A stretch of DNA of 64,000 nucleotides from Chloranthus sessilifolius. Lineage: Eukaryota > Streptophyta > Magnoliopsida > Chloranthales > Chloranthaceae. A program made the translations under genes and the position numbers. The stretch spans positions 78,403,765 to 78,467,764 of the forward strand of contig CM037588.1 in assembly GCA_021018995.1 (NCBI GenBank). Direction: 5' to 3'. Of the stretch, positions 36,076 to 46,635 are shown in pieces. Position 1 is the stretch's first letter; each line of letters opens with the position of its first letter. Under the pieces are notes generated by a model that saw only the letters and a list, made by a program, of their open reading frames with translations, was not told where the DNA came from and searched no databases.

Positions 36076-37432
36076 CTTGAGAGCCCTTTGATGAACTTGT
36101 CGAAGAAGACATTTACCTCCAGAAAGTTGAAGAGGGTGTATATTTGGCAAGAATTATGATGAGTATGTTCACTGTAGACGAAATAAGAGAATTATAGCGT
36201 ACAGACCCAGAAATCCTGAAAATCATTGAAACCTTATGCAAAGGATCAAAACTTGATTTCAGTCTCAGGGCGGATGAAACGTTACTCTTTAGGCGAAGAC
36301 TATACGTACGTAATGACCCCAAGTGAAAATAGAGATCCTTGATGAATGCCATAAATCGGGATACTCAGTACATCTAGGCAACACTAAGATATATCGACAT
36401 ATGAAAAATTGGTACTGATGGCCGAACATGAAGCGAGAAATAGCCGAATACGTATCAAAGTACTTAGTGTGGCAATAAATGAAGAAGAACATAAAAAATT
36501 AGTCGAACTTGTACAACTCTTACCCATTCTAGAATGGAAGTGGGAAAATATATTAATGGAGTTCATTGTAGGCCTACCAAGGATGATAAGGAAGGGCGAT
36601 GCCATCTGGGTAATAGTTGACAGGTTGACCAAGTCAGCTCAATTCTTGCCATTTAAGACCACCGCAGATGGGAACATGCTTGTTGAAACATATCTAAAAG
36701 AAATTATGAAACTTCATTGAGTACCGGTCAGCATCATCTTCGATCGAGACTCAAAATTTACCTTCAAACATTGGACAACCTTCTAAGAAGCTCTCAGCAC
36801 TCGATTAGATTTTAGTATTGCCTTCCACCCCCAAATGGACGACTAGACTGAAAGAGTAAATCAAGTAATTGAAGATATGTTACGAGTGTGTATGCTCAAC
36901 TTTTTAGGGAACTGGGACGATCACCTTCCATTGATTGAATTCTCTTACAATAATAGCTATCAGGCAAGTATCAGAATGTCTCCTTTCGAAGCTTTATATG
37001 ACAAAAGTTGCAGAATGCCATTTTGTTGAGATGAACTTAGAGTTAGAAAGATTCTTGGACCCGAACTAGTCCAAACTACAACTGAGAAAATCAAACTGAT
37101 ACGTGAACGACTTAGGATAGCCCAGGATTGTCAAAAAAAGTACGCCAACCCCCACCATCGAAAAACTTAGAGTTCAAGGTAACGCATTTTAATTTTGAAC
37201 TTTCATTTTCATTACGACATGAACACTAAAATATATCTAATAGTTGGCGAACAGGTATTCATTCATGTCTCCCCGACCGAAGGAGTTATGCGATTTGGAA
37301 AATGCAGGAAACTAAGCCCCAGATACGTAAGGCCTTTTGAAGTTATAAAATGTGTTGACGAGGTTGCATATAAAGTTGCTCAACAGTCGCAATACTCTGG
37401 AATCCATGACGTATTCCATGTTTCAATGTTGA

Positions 37433-37479
<47 letters not shown>

Positions 37480-37690
37480 CCCTCACATATAGCAGAGATC
37501 AAACCAGTCGATATCAAGGAAGATCTCACCACCACAGCGAGACAGATTAGGATTCTCGATCGAAAAATTTAAGTCTTCAAAAATAGATCATTGACATTGG
37601 TGTTGGTCCAATGGAAACATCACATATCAAAGGAGGCAACCTGAGAAAATGAAGACGACATTAAAGGAAAACATTTTGAGCTCTTCACAT
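36076..37690 (+). pseudogene. pol: Element D integrase, chromodomain type (degraded)
   Basis: The zinc region near 36340-36470 keeps CHKSGYSVHLG but its C-X2-C pair reads YLVW, so both cysteines are lost. The core at 36500-36720 gives WKWENILMEFIVGLPR, where the first catalytic Asp is Glu, and AIWVIVDRLTKSAQFLPFK. FDRDSKF near 36745 keeps the second Asp. The stretch near 36850-36990 reads RVNQVIEDMLRVC and IEFSYNNSYQAS. The C-terminal domain (37195-37572) has KLSPRYVRPFEV and HDVFHVSMLR, then a Tyr-Ile run encoded by an AT microsatellite, then YPSHIAEIKPVDIKEDL. The tail resembles Tekay chromodomain ends. Confidence 0.87.
37435..37476. repeat. (AT)21 microsatellite inside the integrase frame
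   Basis: 42 bp, a multiple of three, encoding alternating Ile-Tyr between MLR and YPSHI. The surrounding frame stays open from 37195 to 37572. Confidence 0.95.
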
Positions 37691-37724
37691 AGCTAGTACC
37701 TAATTTGCGGGGACAATTTTTTTT

Positions 37725-37735
37725 TGAGGGGGGAA
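37725..37735 (+). other. Element D polypurine tract
   Basis: tgaggggggaa immediately before the 3' LTR start TGTTATGACCCG at 37736. Confidence 0.85.
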
Positions 37736-38377
37736 TGTTATGACCCGAGTTTATTTTGACCCTGTTTAATCGTAATAGATGGGAGAAGCACCAAGACTGA
37801 TGCTTCTTTACATACCCTACCATAGCTCACATAACAAAATTATGAAAATTCTAAATAAATTCGTTTACACAAAATACTAATCGAATTTAAAGAGACCTAC
37901 TGCCTTAAACAACTAAGGCACTTAAATCCCACCATTTATGGAATTGATTTGCAATCAATTAGAATCCTTAAAGGAGTCTTACCTTTTTGGGCTAGTCAAT
38001 TTGCCCGTTTCGGTTCTTTCTCTAATCATCCCTTCAATATAAATCTAAAGCCTTGAGAGAAATAAAATTCTCTATTTCTTTCCCTCTTACAGCCATCTCT
38101 CTCTCTCTCTTATGTTCTCTCTTCTCGGCAAAAATGCAGCCACCGTACCCCACTGTCTCACCCTTGAATGAGACCCATGACCGAGCAACACCACAAGTTT
38201 GATCTACCATTATAACGACAGTCGAACCTTCTTTTTAGAGCCAAATCACCCCTCATCGAGGTTCCTCATTGCTGCGACAGGTCCATCGTAAGAGAAGATA
38301 AAGTGTGAAAAGACTTGAGTACTCAATGCACCAAATCTAATCGCCGTCAACCCAAATCATCATGAAAATTGACTCAC
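37736..38377 (+). repeat. Element D 3' LTR, first 642 bp
   Basis: Starts TGTTATGACCCGAG. A TATA-like TATAAAT lies at 38038-38044, followed by a CT-rich leader (38080-38125). 38346-38377 matches 17867-17898. It is interrupted at 38377 by element E; the rest lies beyond the window. Confidence 0.82.
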
Positions 38378-39927
38378 TGATCATTTTATTTTAAAACCTT
38401 GCAAGTGCACAAGTTCGAATGTACTTGGGCGAGTACAAGGGTGTCGAATTACAGGGACTAGTCGTTTATTTTAAACTACAACCTTACTAGAAAGGGGGTT
38501 TTTATAATAGTAAAATTCTAATTATTCTAGCAAAGAAAATAGATTTGGAAAAAACTGAGAGAAAAGCCTGGGATGTCTCTTGGATCTCAGATTCATAAAT
38601 AATTCGCATCCTATTCCTAATCTATTTTGAATCCCTGGTACCCTCGCTCCTGGCTACAAATTCAGTTGCTTCGTATATGAATTAGAGAAACCTAATCGTG
38701 ACTTAGATAAATCTAATCGTTGAGAACCATTGCACGAATCAACAAAAACTACCCTACAAGGCCTAGTCCGTCGGTGAATATCCTATCTAGGCAAACTCCA
38801 ATCCCTACAAGGCCACTGAGATTATTCTAAACAGAATTACAACGTTACCATCTCGTTCTCGATCTAGTCGGAACCTCGAATGTGCAATCATATCATTAAT
38901 GGAATCCAAAATAAAAGAGAAACATAAATAAAGTTATTTACTTATCTTCAATCGTACAAGAGATCCCAAGCTTTAAGACGTTTAGCCGCGCATCATTTCC
39001 ATGATCTTCATCATCGCTGAATCGATCATAGAACCATGATTACAAAGTCCTCAATCTCACAAAGTCTCGCGGATCTGAAATCTAAACCTAAAACCTACGA
39101 GCAAAAAGTCCTATGGCTGAAAGCTATCTTATTCCTAATCTACGGTCCTTATTTATAAATGTATAAGGCCCTAGAATATTTATTTCTACTAGAAAACAAA
39201 CCCTTGAACGAAACTAATCTAAACTAGGAACGTAAAAGATCTTAGAGTCTTGATTTTAGGAAGAAATTCAGTTGTTCGCACCTGAAAATTAGCAAGAAAC
39301 CCAATCTGCACGCCTGCAGATCCGCAGAAAATCCCGCTTTCGACTGGTCGAGAATGAGGCTTGATCTGTCGAAATTACATATATATATATATAGATAAAA
39401 GACTTTGCTGCTATTGAGTTTCGATCGGTCCAGATTTGCATTTGGACCAGTTGAAACCTGAATTTATGAAGCATTAAAGAGCTAAAACGAACCAGATTCA
39501 CGCTCTGTTAATCCCAGACTCGACTGGTCGAAATTGCATTTTTGACCGGTCGAAACTACTTATTCTGCACTTTCCTGCATTTTTGTGCAAACTTCAATCG
39601 ACTGTAACTTTTGATATATAGCTCAAAATCTAGCGATTCTTGGCTCATTGGAAAGCTAGAAAAGGTCTTCTTTCCAATGGTATATACCTAAGCTCTAGAA
39701 GATTTATGTGTAAACTTTGGCACTCATATTTCTCTCCGCTATTCTGGTAGGTTCTTGTCATAGCCTCAAAACTCCTTTAACTTTGCTCTTTTAACACATT
39801 TATCGTTTATCTCGCTTTTACACCCATTGTAACACAACACAAACCAAAAGCACACATTAGTAGTTAAATGAGGGCTAACAATGTCAAGATTTGGGGATAA
39901 ATTATACTACTTTGGAGACCGATCACA
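38378..39927 (-). repeat. Element E 3' LTR (left)
   Basis: TGATCATTTTATTTTAAAACC ... GACCGATCACA. 38378-38648 aligns with 46636-46904. It contains a TATA-like ATTTATAAAT (39151-39160, minus sense), a TCGACTGGTCGA array (39335-39560) and the shared 56-bp block (about 39605-39675, minus sense). Confidence 0.85.
39335..39560. repeat. TCGACYGGTCGA palindrome array in E LTR
   Basis: Words tcgactggtcgag, gatctgtcgaaa, tcgatcggtccag, tggaccagttgaaa, tcgactggtcgaaa and gaccggtcgaaac. The same core as in the D LTR and in E's own internal array at 42490-42845. Confidence 0.85.
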
Positions 39928-39929
39928 CC

Positions 39930-39963
39930 GCCAAACCTCTACTTTGCTAGTCCTCGAGCAAAG
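39930..39963 (-). other. Element E polypurine tract and conserved upstream word
   Basis: Minus sense: tttgctcgaggactagcaaagtagaggtttgg, then the LTR start. Element G has tttgctcagggactagcaaagcttaggtttggggg at the same place (61734-61761). Confidence 0.75.
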
Positions 39964-40090
39964 ACAATCTTCAAACCTACCTAAAAGTAAACTAATCTAA
40001 TATCATACAAGCTAATCTATGAAAATAAGAGTCACTTTCGTAGGGAGCACGATTACATTTAGCATATGCAACAAGCCTTTAAACCCCTAG

Positions 40091-40429
40091 GTAGGGCTGT
40101 CAACGTGCTGGGCTTCAGCCCGGGCTTGGCCCGAATGGCCCGAGTTCGGGTTCATTTTTTCATAGATTTAATAATCGGGCCAGGCTCGGGCTGCAAAGTG
40201 TAAGGCTTGGCCTAAAAAAATTAGGCCTTTAAAAAAAAATCTTAAAAAACTCTTAAAAACTTATTGGAAACCCAGCCCAGCCTGGATAGCTAATCGGGCC
40301 AGGTTCGGGCCACAACATTTCAAAATCAGGCCCGACCTGATTAGCTATCGGGCCGGCCCTGGGCCCAAAATTTTTCTTAAAAAAAAATTGGTCGGGTGGA
40401 AAACCCGGCCCGGCCCGTTGACAGCCCTA
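40091..40429. mobile_element. hAT-like MITE, 339 bp, with perfect 8-bp TSD
   Basis: Terminal inverted repeats tagggctgtcaac / gttgacagcccta (13 bp, perfect) and an 8-bp duplication cccctagg at 40083-40090 and 40430-40437. The interior is made of gggcc/ggccc words with long inverted-repeat potential and A-runs; no coding capacity. The unoccupied site is present once in the homologous part of element G (cctagggg, 61641-61648), which proves the insertion. Confidence 0.93.
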
Positions 40430-40437
40430 CCCCTAGG

Positions 40438-42113
40438 TGATCCCTAGTGGAGGAGTTGTGTCTCTTGAGGGTCGGTGAAGACACCCACAAACTTCCAAAA
40501 TAGTTTTTCAAAACCATTGGTAAAATGAGTTTTCAAAACCGGTTTTCAATATATATATACTTTTAAAAATAAAAACCAGTAAGTGCTTTAACATGCAAAC
40601 TTTCATTCTCAAATACCAATGCCATGTTAATTCTGATGTTGCCTTTTCAAATTAACCCAATGCTCCGATCATTGGATAAATCCTTCATTCATGCTTAGAG
40701 TGTTGTGTGTGCATGTATCAATGCTAAAAGCTTTCCATCGTGGGAGTAGTCCAAACAATGAACCGTCGGATCTCAAGTTTCGACTCAATCCTCACCTTAG
40801 GTATATACTCAAAACAGATTCACATCGATGAATGGTTCACTTTTTCACACACATGTGAGGAGTTACAATGCAAAGAAAAAAATTCTCACACAATATAAGA
40901 AACATGGTTCATCAATGAATTTAAAGAAAATCTCATAAAGAAAGATATTTGTATCCTAAGCATGCCATATCATGCACCATAGGCATTGCACTATCACTTT
41001 CAACAAGGCATTTACCACTCAAGATTAGATCAAGAAGGTCTTTTCTAAGGTTGTAATGGGGCTCGAGTGAAGGTTTTAGAAGAAAGGGAAATTAGATTCA
41101 AACTTGTTTGAGAAACCGGAAAAAGATTACATTTGATTTTCTCATTCTCACTTTCTTTTTCTAATTTTTCAAAATTTATTCTTTTTTCTCAACTTTCCTC
41201 TTTTTTTTTTCACTCTTTTCTTTTCTTTTTTATATCACATCAAATTTTTCTTTTTCATTTTCTACCTTCTCTCTCTTTTAAATTTTTTTTTTTTCCTTTT
41301 TCCATATATTTTCTGCCATATGCTCCCAGTAAACACTACTCTCATGCCTCTCTACTTACTCTCTTCCTATTTACTCTTAACCCTCTTTCCCAATTTCTCA
41401 GAGATTGAAGGGTAAAACTGAAATTTTCAGAAATGGTGTCGGGGTATGGTTGACATGTCTTATCAACAAACATATAAAGGTGAAATTTTTATTAAGGCTC
41501 AAAAGGGGTGCTAAAAGGTAATTTAGGATGAAGTGGGGCATTTTAGGCACAAGCGATCCAAAGAAAGCCTTCAATCATCTCCTCACAAGGTGGTAACGAT
41601 GCCTATTTGTTTCAAGTTAAAGCACAATGTGTTCTAGTACAGTGATATAAAGCAATGCAAAGTAAACAAACCAAGGTAAATTGTATGAGATTAACAGATA
41701 AGCATGAATCCAAAGATACTCTAAATTTATTTTAGCACTCATCAAGAACAGGAACAATTCTAAAGCTCACTGGGTTTAGTCTTTCCTAGGATCTTAAGAT
41801 TCAAAATTCAAATTAATCCTTTGATTTCCGGACTTAAGCATGGTAGAAGTGCAAATTTTTTTCTAAACATGACATTCAGACTTATTTTTGAATGCTTACA
41901 TTGGAGCTAATAATCCCAAGAAACAATAGTTTTAATATGACATGAATATTTAAAAATTAGAACTCACATATATAAGCAGCTACAATTTGAAAACTACTTG
42001 AAAATATAACACATGATGGTTCAAAACTTATACAAAACTGTAGTTTTGAGGGTGTACTAAACAGTGGTCAAGTATAAGATGCAACAAAGTAGAACATGGA
42101 CCACTTCAATAAG
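40438..42113 (-). other. Element E non-coding region between the two PPT-like tracts
   Basis: Holds the block homologous to G 61560-61690 (about 39995-40500 here) and a long T/C-rich tract at 41130-41310, which is A/G-rich in element sense. G's equivalent region also has long A-tracts. No open frame has recognisable content. Confidence 0.6.
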
Positions 42114-42157
42114 CACAAACACCCCCAAGCCTGAATGGTGCAATGCCCTCATTGCAC
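42114..42157 (-). promoter_or_regulatory. Element E hairpin and internal second polypurine tract
   Basis: Minus sense: GTGCAATG-AGGG-CATTGCAC (42157-42138), a perfect 8-bp stem with a 4-base loop, followed within about 7 bases by gcttgggggtgtttgtg (42131-42114). Element G has the same arrangement with a different stem (60240-60277). Confidence 0.75.
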
Positions 42158-42192
42158 AAAACCATAAGCAATGAAAATAACAAGAGGACAAA

Positions 42193-42297
42193 CTAAAAAG
42201 ATATAAAATACAACACACACACCATTGAAGCACACCAAAAGAAAAAGAAATGGCACGGAGTTAACTTTGAAGCGTGAAAATCATCGATTGCGGCCAT
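42193..42297 (-). CDS. Possible short ORF upstream of the E hairpin
   Basis: 35 codons including the stop, start at 42297, reading MAAIDDFHASKLTPCHFFFF and ending in a hydrophobic stretch. Not recognised. Its only support is position and a weak resemblance of its first residues (MA.DD..K.TP) to the short ORF at the same place in G (MADDKPTLTP, 59729). It could be chance. Confidence 0.25.
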   Translation of the reverse strand: MAAIDDFHASKLTPCHFFFFWCASMVCVLYFISF

Positions 42298-42489
42298 GAG
42301 GTGCGAAATGTCGAGCCTTCACGTTGAATATATGTGTGGAGCGAGGGAATGAGAAACAGTGATCGACACAGAGTGACAGAAGATGAGGTGGTACGCGTCA
42401 ATGAAGGTGTGTGTGGAGTGGAAGGTGAAATGGCACGCAAATGAATAAAAAATTTCAATAGTAAAACTGCGGGAGCTTAAGGAGTCGAG

Positions 42490-42845
42490 GAGTTAGGGTT
42501 TAGATTGGTCGAAATCTTAGACCGGTCAAAAATTAGATTTCGACCTATCACAGGACTTAAAATAGCCCTGGAACCCAAAACCTCGACCGGTTGAAGCCAT
42601 TTCGACTAGTCAAAATTATAAGAGAATATATACTCTCTTCCAACTTCTTCTATTCTGAAGCGCACTCCCATTCTTGATATGTCAAAACCATTTTGACCAG
42701 TCGAAGTTATAACAACAACTTTGTTTGCTGGTATAAAAATATAATTCCAACCGGTTGAGGCAACTTGACCAGTTAAAATTTGTCTCCTCACAGAGTTCCT
42801 GACCACATTGACAGGTCGAAATCAGTTTCGACCGGTCCAAATCTA
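42490..42845. repeat. TCGACCGGTCGA palindrome array in E internal region
   Basis: Words such as gattggtcgaaat, gaccggtcaaaa, ctcgaccggttgaag, tttgaccagtcgaag, caaccggttgagg and ttcgaccggtcc. Same core as in E's LTR. Confidence 0.85.
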
Positions 42846-42883
42846 GTAGAGAACATGGTTCTCAGCCCAGATTTCAAAGATAC

Positions 42884-45297
42884 TGTTAAGACCTGAAAAG
42901 TACCACTTTTCACCCCTTAACTTAATCACTGTTAGACCCTTAACCATGTAACAAATGTGTTTCAAGTCTATCCTGTAGGTAATAAGCAGCAACTGCAAAT
43001 AAGGCCCTAACCATGCCAAGAAGCTTACCTTTTTGCCCAAGAAGTGCCTCCGGAGAAAGAAAGTTAGACCCAGACAGAACTGGCTGTAGCTTAGGCACAG
43101 CAAAGCAGAAACAAGTCAAGAAGTGAGCCTTGCGCAGATGTCGCAGGCCTCAATTAAACCAGAAAGAATGCTTTGCTTGATTTATCGCGGGCTTCGATGG
43201 CGACGCCAATGGCGCTCGCCTCAGAATGATGAATGACAGAAGAGCCCAGAAAGTAGACTTCGTGTAGTTCTCACGAGGCTCAGTCATAAGCTCTCGCGCA
43301 GTCTCACACAGCTCAAGAAAGATGCCTTTAATCTTCGCATGATTCACTGAGGAGAGAGAGCTCCAGGCATTCCTGCGCGCAGTGGCCGCGGGATACAAAC
43401 TTTCAAGGAACTGCTCACGTGATCCAGAAGCCCATGCACATTGTTTATTCACGAGGATCGCCGTGGGATTCATCAAGGAACGAACCGCGCGCGCAATTCC
43501 AGCACCATTCAAATGGAAAGAGCATTCTCACGACGACCAAAGTATCAATCCCGTGAATGCAAGAGCTTCAAGTCAAATCAACCCCGCGACGCGAATTCTA
43601 TCATGCGATAAGACCTAGAAAGCCTTTCTACCTAGCGAGGCTCGGGTTCTTAACTTCTCTCCACTTCTGCAGGGGCAATCTGAGAACTTCCAACAACTAG
43701 GGCACACACTCCAATGCTCCAATCTCCGTGCATACGCCCCGAGGCATTCAAGGAACAGAAATGGGCTACGATAGCATTAATAAATTAGGGTTTTCCTAAC
43801 CCTAATTCTCACAGAGCTGACTATTATATAAGCCTAAGCCTAGTTTAGGTTTAAGGGACTGGACTTCTGTACTCCTTCTTGAAACCAACTGTTAGAATTG
43901 CAGTAGGCTAAGGTTAGGGTTTAGGCAGTTTCTTTTTCCCTTTTCTTCTCTCCATAGTCTAGCATTTGCTAGCTATGCCTTTGTATGTCTATTTGGATTA
44001 GTTTTAATAGATTTTATAATAGGATCTTATGCATGTATGGGATTGGTGTTTTGAGAGTTGTTCTGTACAAGGCTGCTGCCTTGAGATCCTCCATTGCTAA
44101 GTTGTATTGTAAACAATGGAAGATTATTTTTAAGGGTTTATTTAGATCTAAGTGACCTGTGTGTCCAGGATAGGTACATTGCAGGCCTATGCCCCACCAC
44201 AGGACCCACTAAATCTGAAACCCCATGGGAGCTTGAGCTGGTAGCCTTGTGAACATGGTGGTAGCAGCAATGTTCTTGTTCTGTCTTAGACCTCTGTGAG
44301 GAGGATAGCCTCTGTGGATAGTCTGTGACCATTTAAGTGGACAGATTATTGCCCTAGGGTGAGGCCAATCCACAGATCTAAGACAGATCCTTCTTCTCTA
44401 CACTTGTGGTTGTAGCCTTGTGAGAGATTGTGCAGAGACAGACTCTCCTGTATTTGTATAGACCCACCATCAGATGGCAGATCTGATCTGGCTGTAGAGA
44501 TTGTAGGCTTGTGATTAGATCACTACTGTCTTTCTAAAGCAGTGAACAGCTAAGCTTAAAAGCTAGTACTCAAACTCTTGCTGGTTCTGTGTGTCCAGGC
44601 TAGTGCACATTGCAGGCCTAGCCCCACACACAAAACTTTAGAGGTTGAGGTTCCTATGGATTCTTGAGCTGGTAGCCTGGAAGAAGTAGTGCCTACAATG
44701 ATAAACTTGTTCTGACCCATCTCTGGATTGTGGTTCCCCTATTGGATAGTCTGTGACCATTCAAGTGGACAGGTTATAGCCATAAGGGATTGGATCATGG
44801 CACAGGGGTGAGTTGGATCCTTTCTCCTCTTTGGTGATAATGTAGCCATTGGACAGGATTTCTATAGCAGCAGATCTGAGTATGAGTTATAAGACCCATA
44901 AGATCTGTACCTAATAGCATACTTCTCACCCTTTTATATTTATTTTCTCACACTCCATCATTCTTCTCAACCATTTCTGTAGTTTAGCCATTAGGTTACC
45001 TTAGGATTTAGATAATAGTGACCTTAAATCCCCTTCCAGTTAGGATTGCCAGATCTGTAGCCAGATCTGGAGGGCCTACTAAAGATAGCTCCCTTGGACC
45101 TTTAGATCAACTTTCCCTGTGAGACAAACTCTTACTTATTAAAACTCACTACAACAGGCCCTGTATCTTGTTGGACTGTGTATTTTTAGGCTTGCTGCTA
45201 TGTAGTTTTCAATCCACCTTTGATTTATTTTCACTAACCCCATTCTTATCCCTGCCTCCAATAAAGTCAGTAGCAAGCATTTAAATATATCTTAACA
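42884..45297 (+). mobile_element. Athila-type solo LTR inside element E
   Basis: Begins TGTTAAGACCTGAAAAGTACCACTTTTCACC, like G's LTR, and ends about TCTTAACA. TATA box TATATAAG at 43825-43832. Flanks gatac and cttac are only partly alike, so the ends are uncertain by a few bases. A direct repeat of about 429 bp (from 44158 and from 44587) carries ctgtgtgtccagg and gtctgtgaccatt.aagtggaca twice. A GC-rich part at 43100-43600 is rich in tcgcg/cgcga words. No coding frame is supported. Confidence 0.7.
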
Positions 45298-45364
45298 CTT
45301 ACCTCATTTTATTTTCTTTATTTTCTTTATTTTTAAATTTTTTTTTTATATATATAATGTACAA

Positions 45365-45402
45365 GGGATTGGGTTGCCTCCCAAGAAGCGCTAAATTTCT
45401 TT
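45365..45402 (-). other. Conserved post-pol word of Athila-like elements
   Basis: Minus sense 'agcgcttcttgggaggcaacccaatccctt'. From memory, such a gcgcttnttgggaggcaaccc stretch follows the coding part in many Athila-like plant elements. It sits just after the 182-codon ORF and supports E as an Athila derivative whose gag-pol was replaced. Confidence 0.5.
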
Positions 45403-45426
45403 TTGCGGTCTTCAGCTAGACCACCC

Positions 45427-45975
45427 TCAAGCTTTGATAGGAACAAAGAAGGGCTGTTCATCTAGTAGGAATTGAATGTTGTCTTTATCACCTAAGGGCT
45501 TGAGGCTTTTAGTGGGTGGACTCTCATGCACCCAATAAACCATGATATATTCAGATTCATTGCATGTTGGGAATTTAGGAGTACCGAATACATTATTATT
45601 TAAAAAGAATTGACTTGAGGGTTTGTCGAAGCATTGTAAAAACGGATCACTGGGCACATAGAGTGCCCCATATGTAATGCTCGACTGCTCAGTCAATGTC
45701 AGACAAGGACTTGTATCCTCCTCATACAATTGTTCTTGAGGTATTAGAGGAGTAACACAAATTGGTTGGCTATCTTTTGGTGTTTCAATCTTATGTGGGC
45801 CAACCACATCTTCCTTGAAATCTACCTCCTGTCCGCCCCTAAGGGTCATGATTTCAACCTCAGGCACATGGGTGGGGGTAGTTTCTCCATTCAACTCTTG
45901 GTCTCGTGGGAAACTTATATGTTGGCTAGGGAAGGTATCTGCTTTTCTAAACTTGGTAGCGGGCAACAGCCTCAT
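45427..45975 (-). CDS. Unrecognised 182-codon ORF of element E
   Basis: Starts MRLLPATKFRKAD and ends LLDEQPFFVPIKA. It is hydrophilic, acidic in its middle part (VDFKEDVVG, YEEDTSPC) and has no protease, zinc-knuckle, RT or integrase motif I can see. It is the longest open frame in E and occupies the place where gag-pol should be, between the PBS (46635) and the post-pol word (45400). It could be an accessory or replacement ORF of a large retrotransposon derivative, or a Gag remnant too diverged to recognise. The open frame without stops is the main sign of constraint. Confidence 0.5.
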   Translation of the reverse strand: MRLLPATKFRKADTFPSQHISFPRDQELNGETTPTHVPEVEIMTLRGGQEVDFKEDVVGPHKIETPKDSQPICVTPLIPQEQLYEEDTSPCLTLTEQSSITYGALYVPSDPFLQCFDKPSSQFFLNNNVFGTPKFPTCNESEYIMVYWVHESPPTKSLKPLGDKDNIQFLLDEQPFFVPIKA

Positions 45976-46340
45976 TTGATGTTCAAGTTCTGTAATAGAT
46001 AGTTGTATAAGCTAAAATAGTTGACTAATTGGGAGTGGATATTTTTTTTTCATAGTTAAAATCCTGTCTTTTAAACCAGAACTCCATTGGTCTTGATATA
46101 TTTTAAACAGTGGTCCATAATATCAACCCACTGCCTCTTTAGGTGATTAACTTTTGCCCGAGAATGGACATATAATCAGAGATAATTAGCCGATTGGGCA
46201 TGGAGTTCTATCGCCTTAATTATCAAAGTCCGCAAGAAATCAGAACTCACTTGGGATCATGAATATTGTGGGTCACACTGAGGTTGGTTGGAAAATTTTG
46301 GCGCAAAAGGCTTATTTAATTCACAACCTCGATTTGGGAC

Positions 46341-46529
46341 TCACTGATTTGGACCATTGTCCCCATGTCCATCCCAATAGTGGTATGGAGTCTCATAATT
46401 AGACCCATAAGATGATGAGGGCATCGAATTTGTAGGAGCCCTAACTAGATTTGAAAACAGAGGCACGTACCTTGGCCTCTCACTTGCGTCCCCTTCGAAG
46501 CTTTGATATGCACGGACCTTGGTCTCCAA
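46341..46529 (-). CDS. Short unrecognised ORF of element E
   Basis: 62 codons, METKVRAYQSFEGDASERPR ... YHYWDGHGDNGPNQ, polar and rich in Ser, Tyr and Asn. It lies between PBS and the 182-codon ORF in the same sense, so it may be the first exon-like or upstream part of the same ancestral frame. No known domain seen. 45976-46340 between the two ORFs holds no other feature I can name. Confidence 0.35.
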   Translation of the reverse strand: METKVRAYQSFEGDASERPRYVPLFSNLVRAPTNSMPSSSYGSNYETPYHYWDGHGDNGPNQ

Positions 46530-46611
46530 ATCTTAAAAGAATAAATAAACTAGAATTAGAAAACTACTACTACAAACTAACTAAAAGGCAATAGCTCAAA
46601 TAAAACTGTAG

Positions 46612-46635
46612 TCCTTGACAATGGCACAAAAAACT
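46612..46635 (-). other. Element E primer-binding site (degenerate)
   Basis: Minus sense: ttttttgtgccattgtcaag directly inside the right LTR, a decayed form of the Athila/Tat PBS tggcgccgttgccgggg that element G keeps as tggtgccgtttccgggga. Confidence 0.65.

Noticed and set aside
41133-41408. Phe/Ser-rich 91-codon frame
   Set aside because: Translation of a T/C-rich low-complexity tract in element E, antisense to the element.
43382-43618. Possible host gene in the GC-rich part near 43100-43600
   Set aside because: The higher GC is local to the solo LTR; no domain, splice pattern or conserved frame is seen on either strand.
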